In this document: one piece after another, positions 1-11,022 of the stretch
How the letters are laid out: the number at the start of each line of letters is the position of its first letter
Position numbering within the stretch: position 1 is the first letter of the stretch
Translations under genes and position numbers: made by a program
Assembly: GCF_026151205.1 (NCBI RefSeq)
Contig: NC_087074.1
Location: forward strand, 14,037,167 to 14,097,166
Reading direction: 5' to 3'
DNA: 60,000 nucleotides
DNA from: Bolinopsis microptera
Lineage: Eukaryota > Ctenophora > Tentaculata > Lobata > Bolinopsidae
Notes under the pieces: model-generated
Told to the model about the DNA's origin: nothing
What the model saw: only the letters and a program-made list of their open reading frames with translations
Databases searched by the model: none

Positions 1-1
1 G

Positions 2-3000
2 TGGTTGAACGAGGATGTCAAGCTCGCGGACAAAATAGGTGAGTTCAGGGTTCAACAAAATAGGTGAGTTCAGGGTTTAACAAAATAGGTGAGTTCAGGG
101 TTTTCAGCTATCTATGTATTTATACTTATAGGTATTACAAATACTGATTCGTTAATTTCCTTTATTACAACGTGCTCCACTAGTATCAATTAGGAGCAAT
201 TATTCAATTGGTACAAAATAAACTAACAAATCAATCCAAATAAAAGTGCCGTCTTTGATATCACCAGGGACAACATTGTCATTAATTAACATTTAACATT
301 ATAAATGGCTTGATACATTTTTTAAATATCAATAAATCTCATCTTAATCGTACATTTCAGACCCAGCAAATTTTGCACGGGCTTTTGGTTCCGGTTACTT
401 GCTTGGTGAGCTGATGAGCAAGTATGGGTTACAGGAAGATTTCAAGTCTTTCTCTCCTGGAAAGTAAGTTTTAACAATGTTGTATCAGAAATTATTCCTG
501 AAATAAAGGCTTCAAAATTTGTTTCAATTCGTGAAATTGATTCTGGAATTTGAAAGGTCGATGCTGCAAGTATTAGTTCCTAATTTGCAATGTTGTCAGA
601 ACTAACATTTAGGATTTGCTTATGCCTTATACGAAGCAATGATCAACCCTTATTTATTTTCAGTAACACAGATGCAAAGTTGAACAATTTCAGCAGACTT
701 GAACCAAGTCTCCGGCTTCTTCAAGTGCCATTCAACTCCAATATTGTAAATATAACTGAAAATAATATTTAGATATAGTTAGTTGCGGCACAATTTGATT
801 AGAATTGGTTGTCAAACTCAAAGTAAAGTTATGTCCAGTGTCTAATACACTGTAATAGAGAGAATATAAGAACAAGTCTTATCCGATACAAATTTACACT
901 ACACTGATTCAGTTTTCTAAACTTATCAAACTCAAAACCAAGCTATCGAGATAATAGAATGTTTGTTGCAGGTATCGGATGTAATGCGCGAGAAGCCTGG
1001 GTCTGTGACGAAGCTTATGTATCAGCTCTTCATCGCCCTAAACCGCAAGGAGCAACAAAACCTGACCAGCCACGCTATGGAAGCCATGAAATCTTCCCAG
1101 AAGATGACACTTGAGACCGCAAATGCTGAATTCTATCAAAATGTTAGTTATGAACTTTAACTGTAAGACGTATAATTAGGATTCGATGGAACAGTTTGCT
1201 GATTGAAGGGCTATCTCTCAACCAATAAATTGGATACATCAGACCCTTTGTTTGCTAACCTTGTCCAATTTGTAGCGGTTACGTCAGCAGTTCCCCCGAC
1301 AAGTACAAGTTGACATGGAGGAGCTCGTTAAAAACTTCGACAAGAAACGGCTGGACAACCTAGAAAAAGCTCTCAAAGCCGAGTTAGTACAGAGTCACAC
1401 GAATTCTATATCGACCACACACAAACTGTACTGACAAACTATACTGGTTATGAGCATCATATCTCGCCTGCTTCTCGATCGCCCTTTGTTTTAATCTTGT
1501 TCATAATCTTGCTTGTTATGTTCTTTGTTTTGAGGTGGTAAAACAGTGCCATTATCGTGACTTTTCTCTAAGTTTGCTCTCCTGAGACTCCTAAATATCC
1601 ATTTTTAAATGCTTACTATGACGGTTGTCTTTGATCTTGTTATGCTTAATGTTTAAGTAGGCTTTGTTTGAACATTTCTCTCTTAGATTAACTATGGTGT
1701 CGTCAAATGAATCAATCTTTGAGACCGTACCAATGCCCTGACTAACTAACTGCAGATTTAGAACTCGCTTAAAAAACGAGAATATAAGTTTGTAGTGATA
1801 TTCGGGGCCGACTTCATCTGACTGTAAGATTAACACGAGTATTTTAGTGTTAGTCACAAGATTAACACTAGTGTTTTAGGAGGGCTGAAGAGGAGCAGAG
1901 CTACAAGGTTATGCAGCATCTGAGACAGCAGAAAATGGAACGAGTAAGTTCAGTTGAAGGTCATATTATGATTTTGGAGTTTGGACAGATGTATTTTGAG
2001 TGATTCAAACGGCATTTTAAATTTGGGATATTTAATGATTATACCGTGTTTAAAGCGATAAAATCATGTTTTACATTCGATCTGATTTATGTCCACTGAT
2101 TTCATTGTAACATTTGGATTGATAAATCAGTAAGGCAATGTATAAAAGTCAGACATTTTATTTTTTTCTCTATATTTAGCGACTAGTGGTAGGACCAGGG
2201 ATACTACTTATCTACTAAACTGTTTCACGAGATTATTTTAAATGTTGACAGTATTATCAGTCTCAAATTATATGTTTTATAGTAGTGTTGAAAGTTAGAA
2301 CGTTTCTGTTGGATAGGGTGATTAAATCTTAGATTAGGAAAAATTATGTTTTATTGATCAGTGGTAATTAATTAAAATCAACTAATATCTCCCTTATTTC
2401 AGTCGCGTCAGATAATGGTGGAGCAAAGAGAACTGATTGAAAAGCTTGGCACTTCTCCAAAACCAAGAACAAAAGTGTTCGATGTTAGTTTATATGCGAT
2501 TGATTCTTAAGTTTGATATTTGTCCATTTGAATAGAAATTGGTTTGGATTTTCTAGTTAAAGCACAGATAAAACAACATTAATTTCATATTAATTTTATA
2601 TTAATTTCATATTAATTTCATATTCAAATCCATATTGCTAAATATGGATTTGTTTACAGCAAAAAGTGAAGGAAACACAAGAGCTGAGACGAGCTCAGAT
2701 TTCAAAGAAAATAGTCAAGGTAAGGACAAGAAATTTCTCATAATTCTGCTTCCAATTCGGTTAACGCTGATATTGCCGTGCCATTATATCGAACCTAAGA
2801 GAAAAATTAATTAGTATACAGTACTATTATCTGTAGAAGGTGGATGACGATTCGTTTGTTTGTTTGTGCCAAATTAACGACATCTTCACTTTACCAGGAC
2901 ACGTACAGAAGTCTGGACGAGTTTGAAGAGAAGCAGAGCAGTGCTTCCGCTCTTAGAACCGGAGCTATGATGAACGATTTTAGGTAAGTCTGAAAAGAGC

Positions 3001-6000
3001 AATTATTCATTAAATATTCAACCTTCGGAAATGATGTTCAATGACTTTGGGTAGGTCTGAACAGAGCAGTACTTTCAAGTTCCTTTCTCAAACTAAAAAC
3101 CTCGACTCGTATCAACCTCCTCTGCACATTACTAAGACCATTACTCCCACTGCTCGAGCTACCTTGTTATTCTAGTGGAGTGAGCCGGCGCCTTTACTTA
3201 TCTGCAGATAGACTAAACAGTTATCAGCACTATCTGATCATGTTTAAATAGTGTGCACGTTACAAAGTGTGACGTAGTAGCTGGGATATAGCAGCTACTG
3301 ATACTGATAAAATCACTGAGAACTACTTGCGTGATCCAGTCTCTGGTATCGTTTATTGCTTCATGAGCTACCGTTTATTGTTCTAAGACTAAAATGTACT
3401 TCTTAAACTGTAATCCTACCAGTAGAGCAGTAGAGCTAGATGTCCGGTCATGTCGTCCATTTGGAGCTTTTGTAAATAGTTTGTTACTTTCGTAAAACTC
3501 ATGGTTCAGTAACCAATTTCCACTTTGGCGCCAAATATTATCGAAACGTCTATCTACGTTTATGTGCAAAATCTGCAAAGGAAACTACCTAAGTATAATA
3601 GTATAATGTTGTGTGATTTACTTATGGAACAATACTAACCCCCGAATATCTAACACATTCCACAACTGCTAGGTTAAATGTCAAGGTCAGTACCGTGGAG
3701 ACACACTGTCTCGGATGTCGTGCACTGGAGACAGCTCCAAGCTATACAGGCCCGTATCTACGTGCTGCAAGAGAACGGTCCTACTGCCTTCACCCTCAAG
3801 GAGCACGACAGCGCGAAGAAGCTGCGTGTTACCCTGGGGGACCCCAGTGCCTGCACCTGTACCACATTCCTGAAGGAGCGTGAGCTGTGTATCCACATCT
3901 TGTGGGTTATATTGAAACTGTTCCGGATACCTCCTGAGAATCCTATTAGTTGGCAGGGTAGTCTTGTGGAGAGGGAGATCCAACAGATGATAAAGAGTAG
4001 AGAGAAGACCAGGAGACACGTTCAGCAGAGCAACAGTGATAAAACCTCAGACAAGCCTGCAGTGCAGAACAATGAGAATTGTGTGGAGCCGCGCCCCGTG
4101 GAAGAGGGAGACTGTTGTCCTATCTGTCAGGATGAGATGACCCCAGCTCAGCACCTCACGTTCTGTAGGTACAGCTGTGGACACAGCATCCACAGCAAGT
4201 GTATGAAGATCTGGGCTGATCACCAGCTATCCCAAGGTACCAAGATCCTTTGTCCGATGTGCCGAGCTGAGTTTGGGACCCTCAAGATGATCATGACGGA
4301 TCACTTGAAGAAGTCAGCCTTCAGACGGGACACCCACCCTGGGACCACGTGTAACAGCTGCAACTCTAACCCAATACAAGGGAAGCACTACATGTGCACC
4401 ATCTGCCAGCAGTACAGTCTCTGTATGCAGTGTTTTGCTGGTTCTAACCACACTCAGCACCCCTTCCAGTTCAAAGAGAAGCCTGCTCACCGGTGGAGAC
4501 CTGCTGTGCGGGACCTCTCTGCTATACCACCAAACCTAGCAGCAGAGCTGGAAAACAGGGAGATAACGGAGAATGATTACGAAACTCTGCTCGAGCTGGA
4601 CTCTACTCAGCCTAATGGATCAGGAGGGCTATCTGCCAAGGAACTTGCTAGTTTGAAATGTATCATGTTGACTAAACACAGCTCCTTGCTGAAGCAGAGA
4701 GAGTTGTACTGTCATATTTGTCTGGCTAGTTACTCTATTTCTCAACACATTGTCGAATTACCCTGTGCTCATAAATTTCATAAGGTAAGCTATATCTGCA
4801 TCTCATGTAAAACCTTCCATTTTTAAAATCATTTTTCAATGAACGCTTTAAAATTATACCATCAAAACATGGACGATATTTGGTCCCTCAGTCTGCAATT
4901 TTATGACTTGATTCTTTAAACAATTTACTGCAACATCAATCTAACACAGTTATTGTAATTTCAGGTTTGCGCAGACAACTGGCTTGCTCATACCCACGAC
5001 TACTGTCCAACTTGTACCGAACCTGTAGTTGTGACAGTACCTGAGAGAAAGAAAACCACTATCATCCGATACAACCGAAAGGACGTTATTCCTGAACAGG
5101 TTAAAGTGGATTTCTCCCTGGCAGGCAGTGCAATGCAGAGCAATGGTATGACTAGTGGGTCTATGGATAGTTTGCATAGTAGTGGATCTAGCAGATCAGC
5201 TTTTAGTGTTGAACAGGACCACACTGTTAGGAACGAAAACGAATTGTTTAACCCTACTACTAATCCTCCTGCTGGTAAAAATGTGCTCAAGGGTCGACGT
5301 GCTAAACCTTCAAAAGCAAGTTCACCCAAGTTTACTGATAAGGAGACTCCAGATCTTACTTTAGGGTCAGGAACCAGTTCCTCTTACCTCAGCTAAAGCC
5401 ACTGGATCTCGTAAGTCTAGACCATCTAAACCTCCCCAAGCTCCGCGAGACAGATCAAAGAGACTGTAGTGGTGGATCTTGGTTTGAGGATTGGAACAGC
5501 AGGAGGATCACCTGTAGACATTATAAAGAGAATATCAAGTGTACATGAGAGACCGGGGACTAAAACTTCTAGCAGAGACATTAGACGGGCCCGGCGTCCC
5601 TCAAGGGAGAGAACTCGGTCCCGGTCGCCTTCTGTAGGACCTGATATTCAGCCTGATCTAGTTGTCGTCAGTGGCACGAGAATTTCTTAGTGTTTTAGCT
5701 GAGGTATAACTGATTGCTGGAGTGTTATCTTGCTCTATGTTATGATTTGTTATCGGGTTGAACACTAAACTTAGGTATTTCAGATTTGAACTTCTTTAAA
5801 TTAATAAAGATCAGAGATACGAAGATTTTATACAATTGCGTACATACATTTTGGACCAGTTTTCAACGAGATCTGTGTAAAAGAAAATGCGGCAAGTACT
5901 GAATTCCACCTGAAAGTTTAAAATGTGCTTCTTACAAATGAGTGCTTGCACTGCATGTTAGCGCTAGTATTTTGTCACCAATTATTAGTTCAATGTTTTG

Positions 6001-6486
6001 CAGTTTGCATCGTTCTGTAACTTAGCATTGTACACATATCTTGAGGTTTGTTGGAAGCTTTTCATATCTATTTTAGTGATCTGGATCAGAGTTGATTTTT
6101 AAAAGTAATGTAAAATGAGAGTACTTTTGTAATTATTTTCATTTCATGAAACGATGTCGTAATATAAATTGATTTTTCATTTTATATCGTCAGAAAATAT
6201 CGGTTAAATCTTTCATGTCATCTCTTTGTCCCAAATAAGAAAAAAATGCGTTTTTACATCAATTTCGAATTGCCTTAAATTTTGGATTACAAAATCATTC
6301 AATATATTCCTGCTAAACTCTAACGTACTCATCCTCTTCAGTTCGTATATTCGTGGAGAGGGAGGACCCAAGGATACCCAGATAACCCTAAAAGACAACA
6401 GAGCCACAGTCATGAGAACGGAACAGAATGCTGAGTACATCTCCAAGATTCGCATGCGGCTGTGTGATGATGCACTAGCCAGAAAG
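2..6486 (+). CDS. SPEF2: SPEF2 (sperm flagellar protein 2), 5' exons 1-10
   Basis: SPEF2 is a large axonemal protein of the central-pair apparatus (CPC1 in Chlamydomonas), needed for sperm flagella and motile cilia. Exons read here: 2-38, 361-463, 664-745, 972-1142, 1276-1382, 1880-1943, 2403-2483, 2660-2719, 2898-2983 and 6342-6486. All have AG/GT borders and matching phases. The first exons encode the N-terminal CH-like (CLAMP) domain, with SGYLLGELMSKYGLQEDF, AKLNNFSRLEPSL and EKPGSVTKLMYQLFIAL closely matching vertebrate SPEF2. Charged coiled-coil sequence follows. The start codon is upstream of the window; by comparison only about eight residues are missing. The exon at 6342 ends in LARK and joins in phase to the exon at 36307. 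The frame shows no stop or frameshift. Family assignment is very secure; individual splice sites are by eye. Confidence 0.93.
31..105 (+). repeat. Triplicated 5' splice donor (25-bp unit x3)
   Basis: A 25-bp unit containing the exon end, the donor GTGAG and the first intron bases occurs three times in tandem, starting at 31, 56 and 81. The first copy is the donor of the SPEF2 exon at 2-38; the other two are intronic copies of the same site. Using the second copy would add 25 nt and the third 50 nt to the exon, both of which shift the frame. Confidence 0.85.
3031..3070 (+). repeat. Degenerate intronic copy of a SPEF2 exon end and donor
   Basis: The sequence around ATGATG...GACTTTGG/GTAGGTCTGAACAGAGCA resembles the true exon end at 2966-3003 (ATGATGAACGATTTTAG/GTAAGTCTGAAAAGAGCA). 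It looks like a short tandem duplication of the exon-intron border about 65 bp downstream. Confidence 0.5.
3678..5396 (+). CDS. ZSWIM2: ZSWIM2-like E3 ubiquitin ligase, nested in a SPEF2 intron
   Basis: Two exons, 3678-4784 and 4965-5396, joined at phase 0, give about 513 residues (human ZSWIM2 is 633). Domain order matches the family: a SWIM zinc finger (CTCTTFLKERELCIH, near residues 60-75), a first RING (CPICQDEM...CGHSIHSKC...CPMCR, about 150-200), a ZZ finger (CNSCNSNPIQGKHYMCTIC, about 230-270), and a second RING split by the intron (CHICLA...HKFHK/VCADNW...CPTC). The tail is Ser/Lys-rich. In mammals ZSWIM2 is a testis-enriched ubiquitin ligase. The start ATG is directly preceded by an in-frame TAA. 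After the TAA at 5394-5396, low-complexity Ser/Arg/Pro-rich sequence stays open in other frames to about 5690, so the true C-terminus may differ through a frameshift or unseen splice. The gene lies wholly within the SPEF2 intron 2984-6341, same strand. Confidence 0.9.
5397..5690 (+). other. Possible out-of-frame C-terminal tail of the ZSWIM2-like gene
   Basis: Beyond the ZSWIM2 stop, a run from about 5433 to the TAG at 5688-5690 reads open in a different frame and includes IKETVVVDLGLRIG and a Ser/Arg-rich stretch (RRARRPSRERTRSRSPS). A second frame encodes Lys/Pro/Ser-rich sequence from about 5385 to 5466. The biased composition resembles a disordered tail, so an indel or a missed splice is possible. 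No further evidence supports it. Confidence 0.3.
5803..5808 (+). promoter_or_regulatory. Candidate poly(A) signal of the ZSWIM2-like gene
   Basis: AATAAA lies about 410 bp after the ZSWIM2 stop codon and upstream of the next SPEF2 exon. It could end the nested transcript, but also lies within the SPEF2 primary transcript. Confidence 0.45.
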
Positions 6487-6884
6487 GTAAGATATTTTAT
6501 GTGATATCCAGACTGTCAGATAAAAAGTTTTCATTCTGACATGACCAGTTCCCTTCAAATTTTTGGTAAATATTTTATTTAAGTAAGTAAAATTCGAGAA
6601 ACTTCAGGATAATGAATAATTAAGGCACAGAAGAAAGACTTCTTCTGAAATTTCAGTCTCACAAATATCATTGCTCCTCCATATTTGAATTTCAAGATGC
6701 TAAAGGAGGCAAGGTTTCACAATCACATAGTTGATTAAGGGCCTTTAAGGCTCTTGTCCCCGGCAGTCAACTAGACAGGCTTTGGTGTCGAAAAAAAGTT
6801 CTCTGTAATTGATTTAAGTTTTTGATGAGTTAGGCTCTCAGATCAGTGGGGCCAAGACTCAGTGGGGCCAAGAGCTCAGTTTCG

Positions 6885-7060
6885 ATGCACCTTACTCGCC
6901 ATGTTCACTGAAAGTTATCAGTTTTGACGTACCTTACTCGACATGTTCACCAAAAATTACTACTTACTAGTTTTGAAGTACCTTTCTTACTACTTTTGCT
7001 AAAAGTTACCAGTTTTGATGTACCTTACTCGACATGTTCACCAAAAATTATTAGTTTTGA
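6885..7060 (+). repeat. About four degenerate tandem repeats of about 45 bp
   Basis: The phrase 'ccttactcgacatgttcac' followed by 'caaaaattac...agttttgatgta' recurs about four times with variation, just upstream of the LINE ORF1 remnant. It may be part of that element's 5' region. No coding potential. Confidence 0.55.
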
Positions 7061-7126
7061 TGAAAAATGGTGAATGATTTAAGTTTAACACATGTTAAAT
7101 TGTTTCTTTATACAAGTACAAGTACA

Positions 7127-7245
7127 CGATGGATGATGGATGATGATGAAATGGATATTCTTCAAAGATTGTCAAATTACTCTTGGATGATGGACGATGG
7201 ATGATGATGAAATGGATATTCTTCAAAGATTGTCAAATTACTCTT
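7127..7245 (+). repeat. Tandem duplication over the start of the LINE ORF1 remnant
   Basis: A unit of about 65 bp (GATGATGATGAAATGGATATT...TCAAATTACTCTT) is present twice in a row. The first copy starts an ATG frame that soon stops; the second copy (ATG at 7197) leads into the long ORF. This looks like replication slippage or a tandem 5' repeat of the element. Confidence 0.7.
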
Positions 7246-8310
7246 CCTACATTACCGATAACCATCAGGTCTATAACTCTTGGGTCACTGAACTCTCGGA
7301 AGCTATGAACTGTGACCATGAAAATGAGTTTTCAGCTGAAACGTTCAAAAAGCCAGTGAAGGCAGTTTTAGTCAAATATTTGTATAATGCGTATCGGACT
7401 ACCAGTGATCATGTAGAAACGTTTCTGGATATCAAGAAAGATATGGAGGAGTTGAAGAGCGATCTTATCCGATCGCAAAGTACTGTTATCAAGCTGCAGG
7501 CTGAACTTCTGGAAAGCAAATCGAAGCAATTGGAATCCGTGCACTCCACCGTCAAGACCACCGTCCAGGACACTGTTCAAGCTGGGATAATCACATTCAG
7601 TCAAGCTGTTTCGAAAGCCGCACCTGTACTCACAGAAGAGAGCTTGAAAAAGGTTGTACAGAATGTTATATCAGAAGAGGATCGAACTAAGAATGTGTTA
7701 ATATTTGGTCTCGAGGAGACTAGTGAAGAGAATCTGAAATCTGAATCATGAAGTTGGCGAGATGTTTCAGCAGATTGAAGAAAAGCCACACTTCGAAGCT
7801 GTCCGGGTTGGGAAGAAGTCAGCTGAAAAGATTAGATCAGTTAAAGTTTCTTTTGAAAATTCAAGTACAGTCCATCAGATATTAGTGAAAGCCAAAGAAC
7901 TGAGACTGATTTCACGTCATAAAACTGTTTTCATTTCTCCGGACCGATCACCTGAGGAACGAACTATCCATCAGCAGTTGGTCTTAGAGATGAAACAGAT
8001 TGCCAAAGAAGACACAGATAAACATTATTATATCAGAAGTGGTAGAATTTGTTGTAAGGACAAGATAGTGGAGTGAACGATTTATAATAATGTTTAATGA
8101 TATACATCCTTAAGTTGTTTTTCTACCGTTGCTATGCTAACTTTTAATGTCAATAAGTAATTTAGTTTTGGATTTTTTATATCATACTCATTAACTGAAT
8201 ATCTTAGTTTGGGGTATATTCATAGGCCAGCCGCTTTGACATCGGCAATCTTTATTATTTGGATTGTTGATATAAGCGGGATAAAAATGCTTTATTTCAT
8301 TTCATTTCAT
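7197..8310 (+). mobile_element. LINE ORF1-like remnant with ATTTC-type 3' tail
   Basis: Two overlapping frames (7197-7751 and 7762-8076) form one protein of about 290 residues broken by a one-base shift near 7740. The N-terminal half is a coiled coil (residues about 70-125). The C-terminal half has the pattern of ORF1 proteins of CR1/L2-type LINEs: KNVLIFGLEE, then VRVGKKSAEKIRSVKVSF, VHQILVKAKELR and ISPDRSPEERT. After the stop, a short 3' region ends at ATTTCATTTCATTTCAT (about 8295-8311), a typical LINE microsatellite tail. No reverse transcriptase lies between ORF1 and the tail, so this is either an internally deleted copy or an ORF1-only non-autonomous derivative. The exact clade is not certain. 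Confidence 0.6.
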
Positions 8311-8311
8311 A

Positions 8312-9397
8312 ACTAGCAAGAACCCGTATAACCCTAAATGGTGTCAAGACTCAGGAAACTAAAATAATTATTACCTATTTAATTCGCGTTTTTGACACCA
8401 CTTGGGGATCCAAATTTTTGCCTCTAAAATTCCTATTACTTGGCCTATTTTTTATTTTTTCATGCTGAATTTTGGAGGCCATTAAAGCATTTGACCCAGT
8501 CAAAAAAGTTTCAGTTGTATATCTTTTACGGTTTTTGCGGAAAGTCGCGTTAAAGTTGATGCCGTGGTGTTAGTAAGATGGCACGGATAAACACATATAT
8601 ATCGTCTCGCTTTATACAGGGTGGGCCAAAAGTCAGTACCCATACGTTGGCCTTTATAGTTCAGTCACTGAGAGCCCAATTTAAATACTTCTTTCTGGTA
8701 TGACTTAGTACCACCACTGGTTCGAGGAATTTGTCAACTCGAAAAATATTCGCGTTCATTTTTTTCAAATGGAGGTTCATTTTCACATTTATTTGATAGT
8801 TTTGATAGTCGGATCAAGCTAAATGTTACTGAATTGTGTTTGGCCATTCGAATTACGTTTGTCCTGAAAGAATTAGAACTGTAGCTTCTCAGATGACCGA
8901 GATATGAAGCATAACGAGTTTATTCATTACGTGTGATCAGGTGATTGGTTTACCTAATCACGTGATAAGATACCCCCGTTAACTACCCCGTTAAACATTA
9001 TGGGAATTGTTAAGGGTGCCCAATTAAGGTGTCGTGTCACGGTGTCACATAATCACCCAGTCAATATTGTTAACGAGATACAGAAAATGCTTGATAACTT
9101 CGTCATTTCTAATCCGTTTTGCCTCATGTTTTCAGATCTTATGCAACATTTGATAATCTACCGTCTCTGAAAAAATTAGGCGTTCAGCATGTTCAGAGAA
9201 AACAATATAGGTGTTTTAATATTGAATGGGCGTGGTCTAAAATATTCGAATTTTCAAATTTTGACGACGGAATCCTCGAACCGGTAAGTACAGTATGCCA
9301 TCTGCAAAGCAACAGCTCTCAAATATAAAACACGGCGGAGCTATTAAGGCCAACGTATGGGTACTGACTTTTGGCCCACCCTGTATATAGTAAGATT
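8312..9397 (+). mobile_element. Short interspersed element copy 1, split by a mariner-like MITE
   Basis: A roughly 310-bp repeat starts near ACTAGCAAGAACCCGT and ends near CGTCTCGCTTTATATATAG. Internal landmarks are 'tttaattcgcgttt', 'tgacaccacttgg', 'tatcttttacggtttttgc' and 'gttgatgccgtggtg'. Three other copies lie at 9443, 54193 and 57168 (inverted). It is cut near its 3' end by the insertion at 8617-9383. No ORF; a MITE or SINE of unknown class. Confidence 0.75.
8617..9383. mobile_element. Mariner-like non-autonomous element with TA target duplication
   Basis: Terminal inverted repeats of about 38 bp begin CAGGGTGGGCCAAAAGTCAG and end with its complement CTGACTTTTGGCCCACCCTG. Both ends are flanked by TA (8615-8616, 9384-9385). 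The CAGGGTGGCC-type end and TA duplication fit Tc1/mariner. The insertion sits inside the 3' end of the repeat at 8312; other copies of that repeat give the uninterrupted sequence. No transposase is recognisable inside. Confidence 0.8.
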
Positions 9398-9442
9398 ATA
9401 TCCTAAAAATCTGAGTTAATAATCAAATATTGTTTTAGAATT

Positions 9443-9757
9443 ACTAGCAGAAACCCGTCTACCCTAAAGTGGTGTCAAGACTCGAGAGAATTAAATAATT
9501 ATTACTTATTTAATTCGCGTTTGTGACACCACTTGGGAGTCCAAATTTTTGGCACTAAAATTCTTATTCCTTGGCCAATTTTTAATTTTTTCATGCTGAT
9601 TTGAAGGCCATTAAAGCATTTGACCCAGTCAAAAAAGTTTCAGTTGTATATCTTTTACGGTTTTTGCGGAAAGTCGCGTTAAAGTTGATGCCGTGGTGTC
9701 AGTAAAATGGCACGGATATATCCATATATATCGTCTCGCTTTATATATAGTAAGATA
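9443..9757 (+). mobile_element. Short interspersed element copy 2
   Basis: Uninterrupted copy of the family described at 8312, running from ACTAGCAGAAACCCGTCT to CGCTTTATATATAGTAAGAT. It supplies the reference for the site split at 8615. Confidence 0.8.
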
Positions 9758-10182
9758 ACACCACGTCAAAACTAAAATTAGAAGGCAAATATATTATACC
9801 ATTTCACAAAATGGTATAAAATGGTGAAAAATGGTGAAATTTTACAATTTGAATAGTAGACTAGATACTCAGTTCACCATAAAAATCAGTCACAATTTTT
9901 CACCATTGGAAACCCCCCGCTTTTCCCATTTATTCACGGACTGCATATTGCAACGAGCTCAGTAAGTGCCATAACCAGTAACTGTAACGCATTGTTAGTG
10001 CCGAGTGCTGCCTCCTATAATAATCAAGGACAAAAGAAAATCGCGATCTTATTTAGGCCCAAAATCGAGGCGCTGCGACAAGCTGAACTAGGCGAAATCG
10101 CGGCGAAAATTTCGAAAATCGCGCCGAATTCGCAGAAATTGTCACGGTTCTTCAAATGAACAAGTTGTTCTTAGGCACGTGG
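9758..10182. other. No gene seen; AT-rich then CG-motif-rich sequence
   Basis: Starts with short repeats of 'aaaatggtgaaa' (about 9800-9840) and contains 'aaatcgcg' motifs near 10040-10130. I see no ORF, splice-supported exon or transposon end. Confidence 0.5.
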
Positions 10183-11022
10183 TTCTGGAACAAGTAGTCC
10201 TATGGCATATTATTATTATGGTTATCGGACAGAATGAGGCTTAAATCATTTAACATCTTTAATTCTATCGAGTAGTGGCAAAATTTTGCAGCTCAGCGGA
10301 TTTTGGGGGCGACTTAGAGGTTGGCGGCATGTTGCCAGTATTATGGCATCCTTTGTATACGTTTTTCACTATCACTATGTTCGTAAAAATATTTCCTTTA
10401 CCCTTATGAGTTCTTGTCCATATTGTGTTCGCAAAGGATTATAAGGTTATAATATAGATTAATTGTCTTAACAATTGTATTGTATTGTATTGATCGCTTT
10501 GATCATTGTTCCAAATCTCACTTAACAGATTAACTGCTAACAAACCTTATATTATTATGCCTAACAAATTTTACATCACATACGTATTATGTTATTTCCT
10601 CATCTTTGCCTTTGTTCATAAGAGGGCCTTTGTGGATCGTCTATTGAATGTTTGCAGTTTTCCAGACATTGATTGGGGTGTCTAGTGGTTAATTTTATGT
10701 CTAGTGGTAAACTTATGTCTAATGGTCTTTAAAGTTTTTATGTCTAAGTTTTTATGTCTAAGTTTTTATGTCTAATTTTTAGGGAAGTTGGGAAGTTTTT
10801 GGCTCACCATGTTACGTCAGCAGACGAGTGGGTTAAGAAATTCTTGTGAAAGTGGATTCCTGGAAACCAATTTTTCCACGGTTCATGTTACCCTGATCAT
10901 TATGATCCTAGCATAATTTTTTGGTTTTCTGAAGTCCGCACCTAGTAGTACTAGTAGTACCTACTACCTACCTCTCGATATACGATTTTGGAAGTTTTTG
11001 TTCAACTACTTTTGTTCATGTT

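Noticed and set aside
7137-7200. Alternative start of the LINE ORF1 in the first tandem unit
   Set aside because: That ATG frame reaches a TGA within the duplication, so the start in the second unit (7197) is used.
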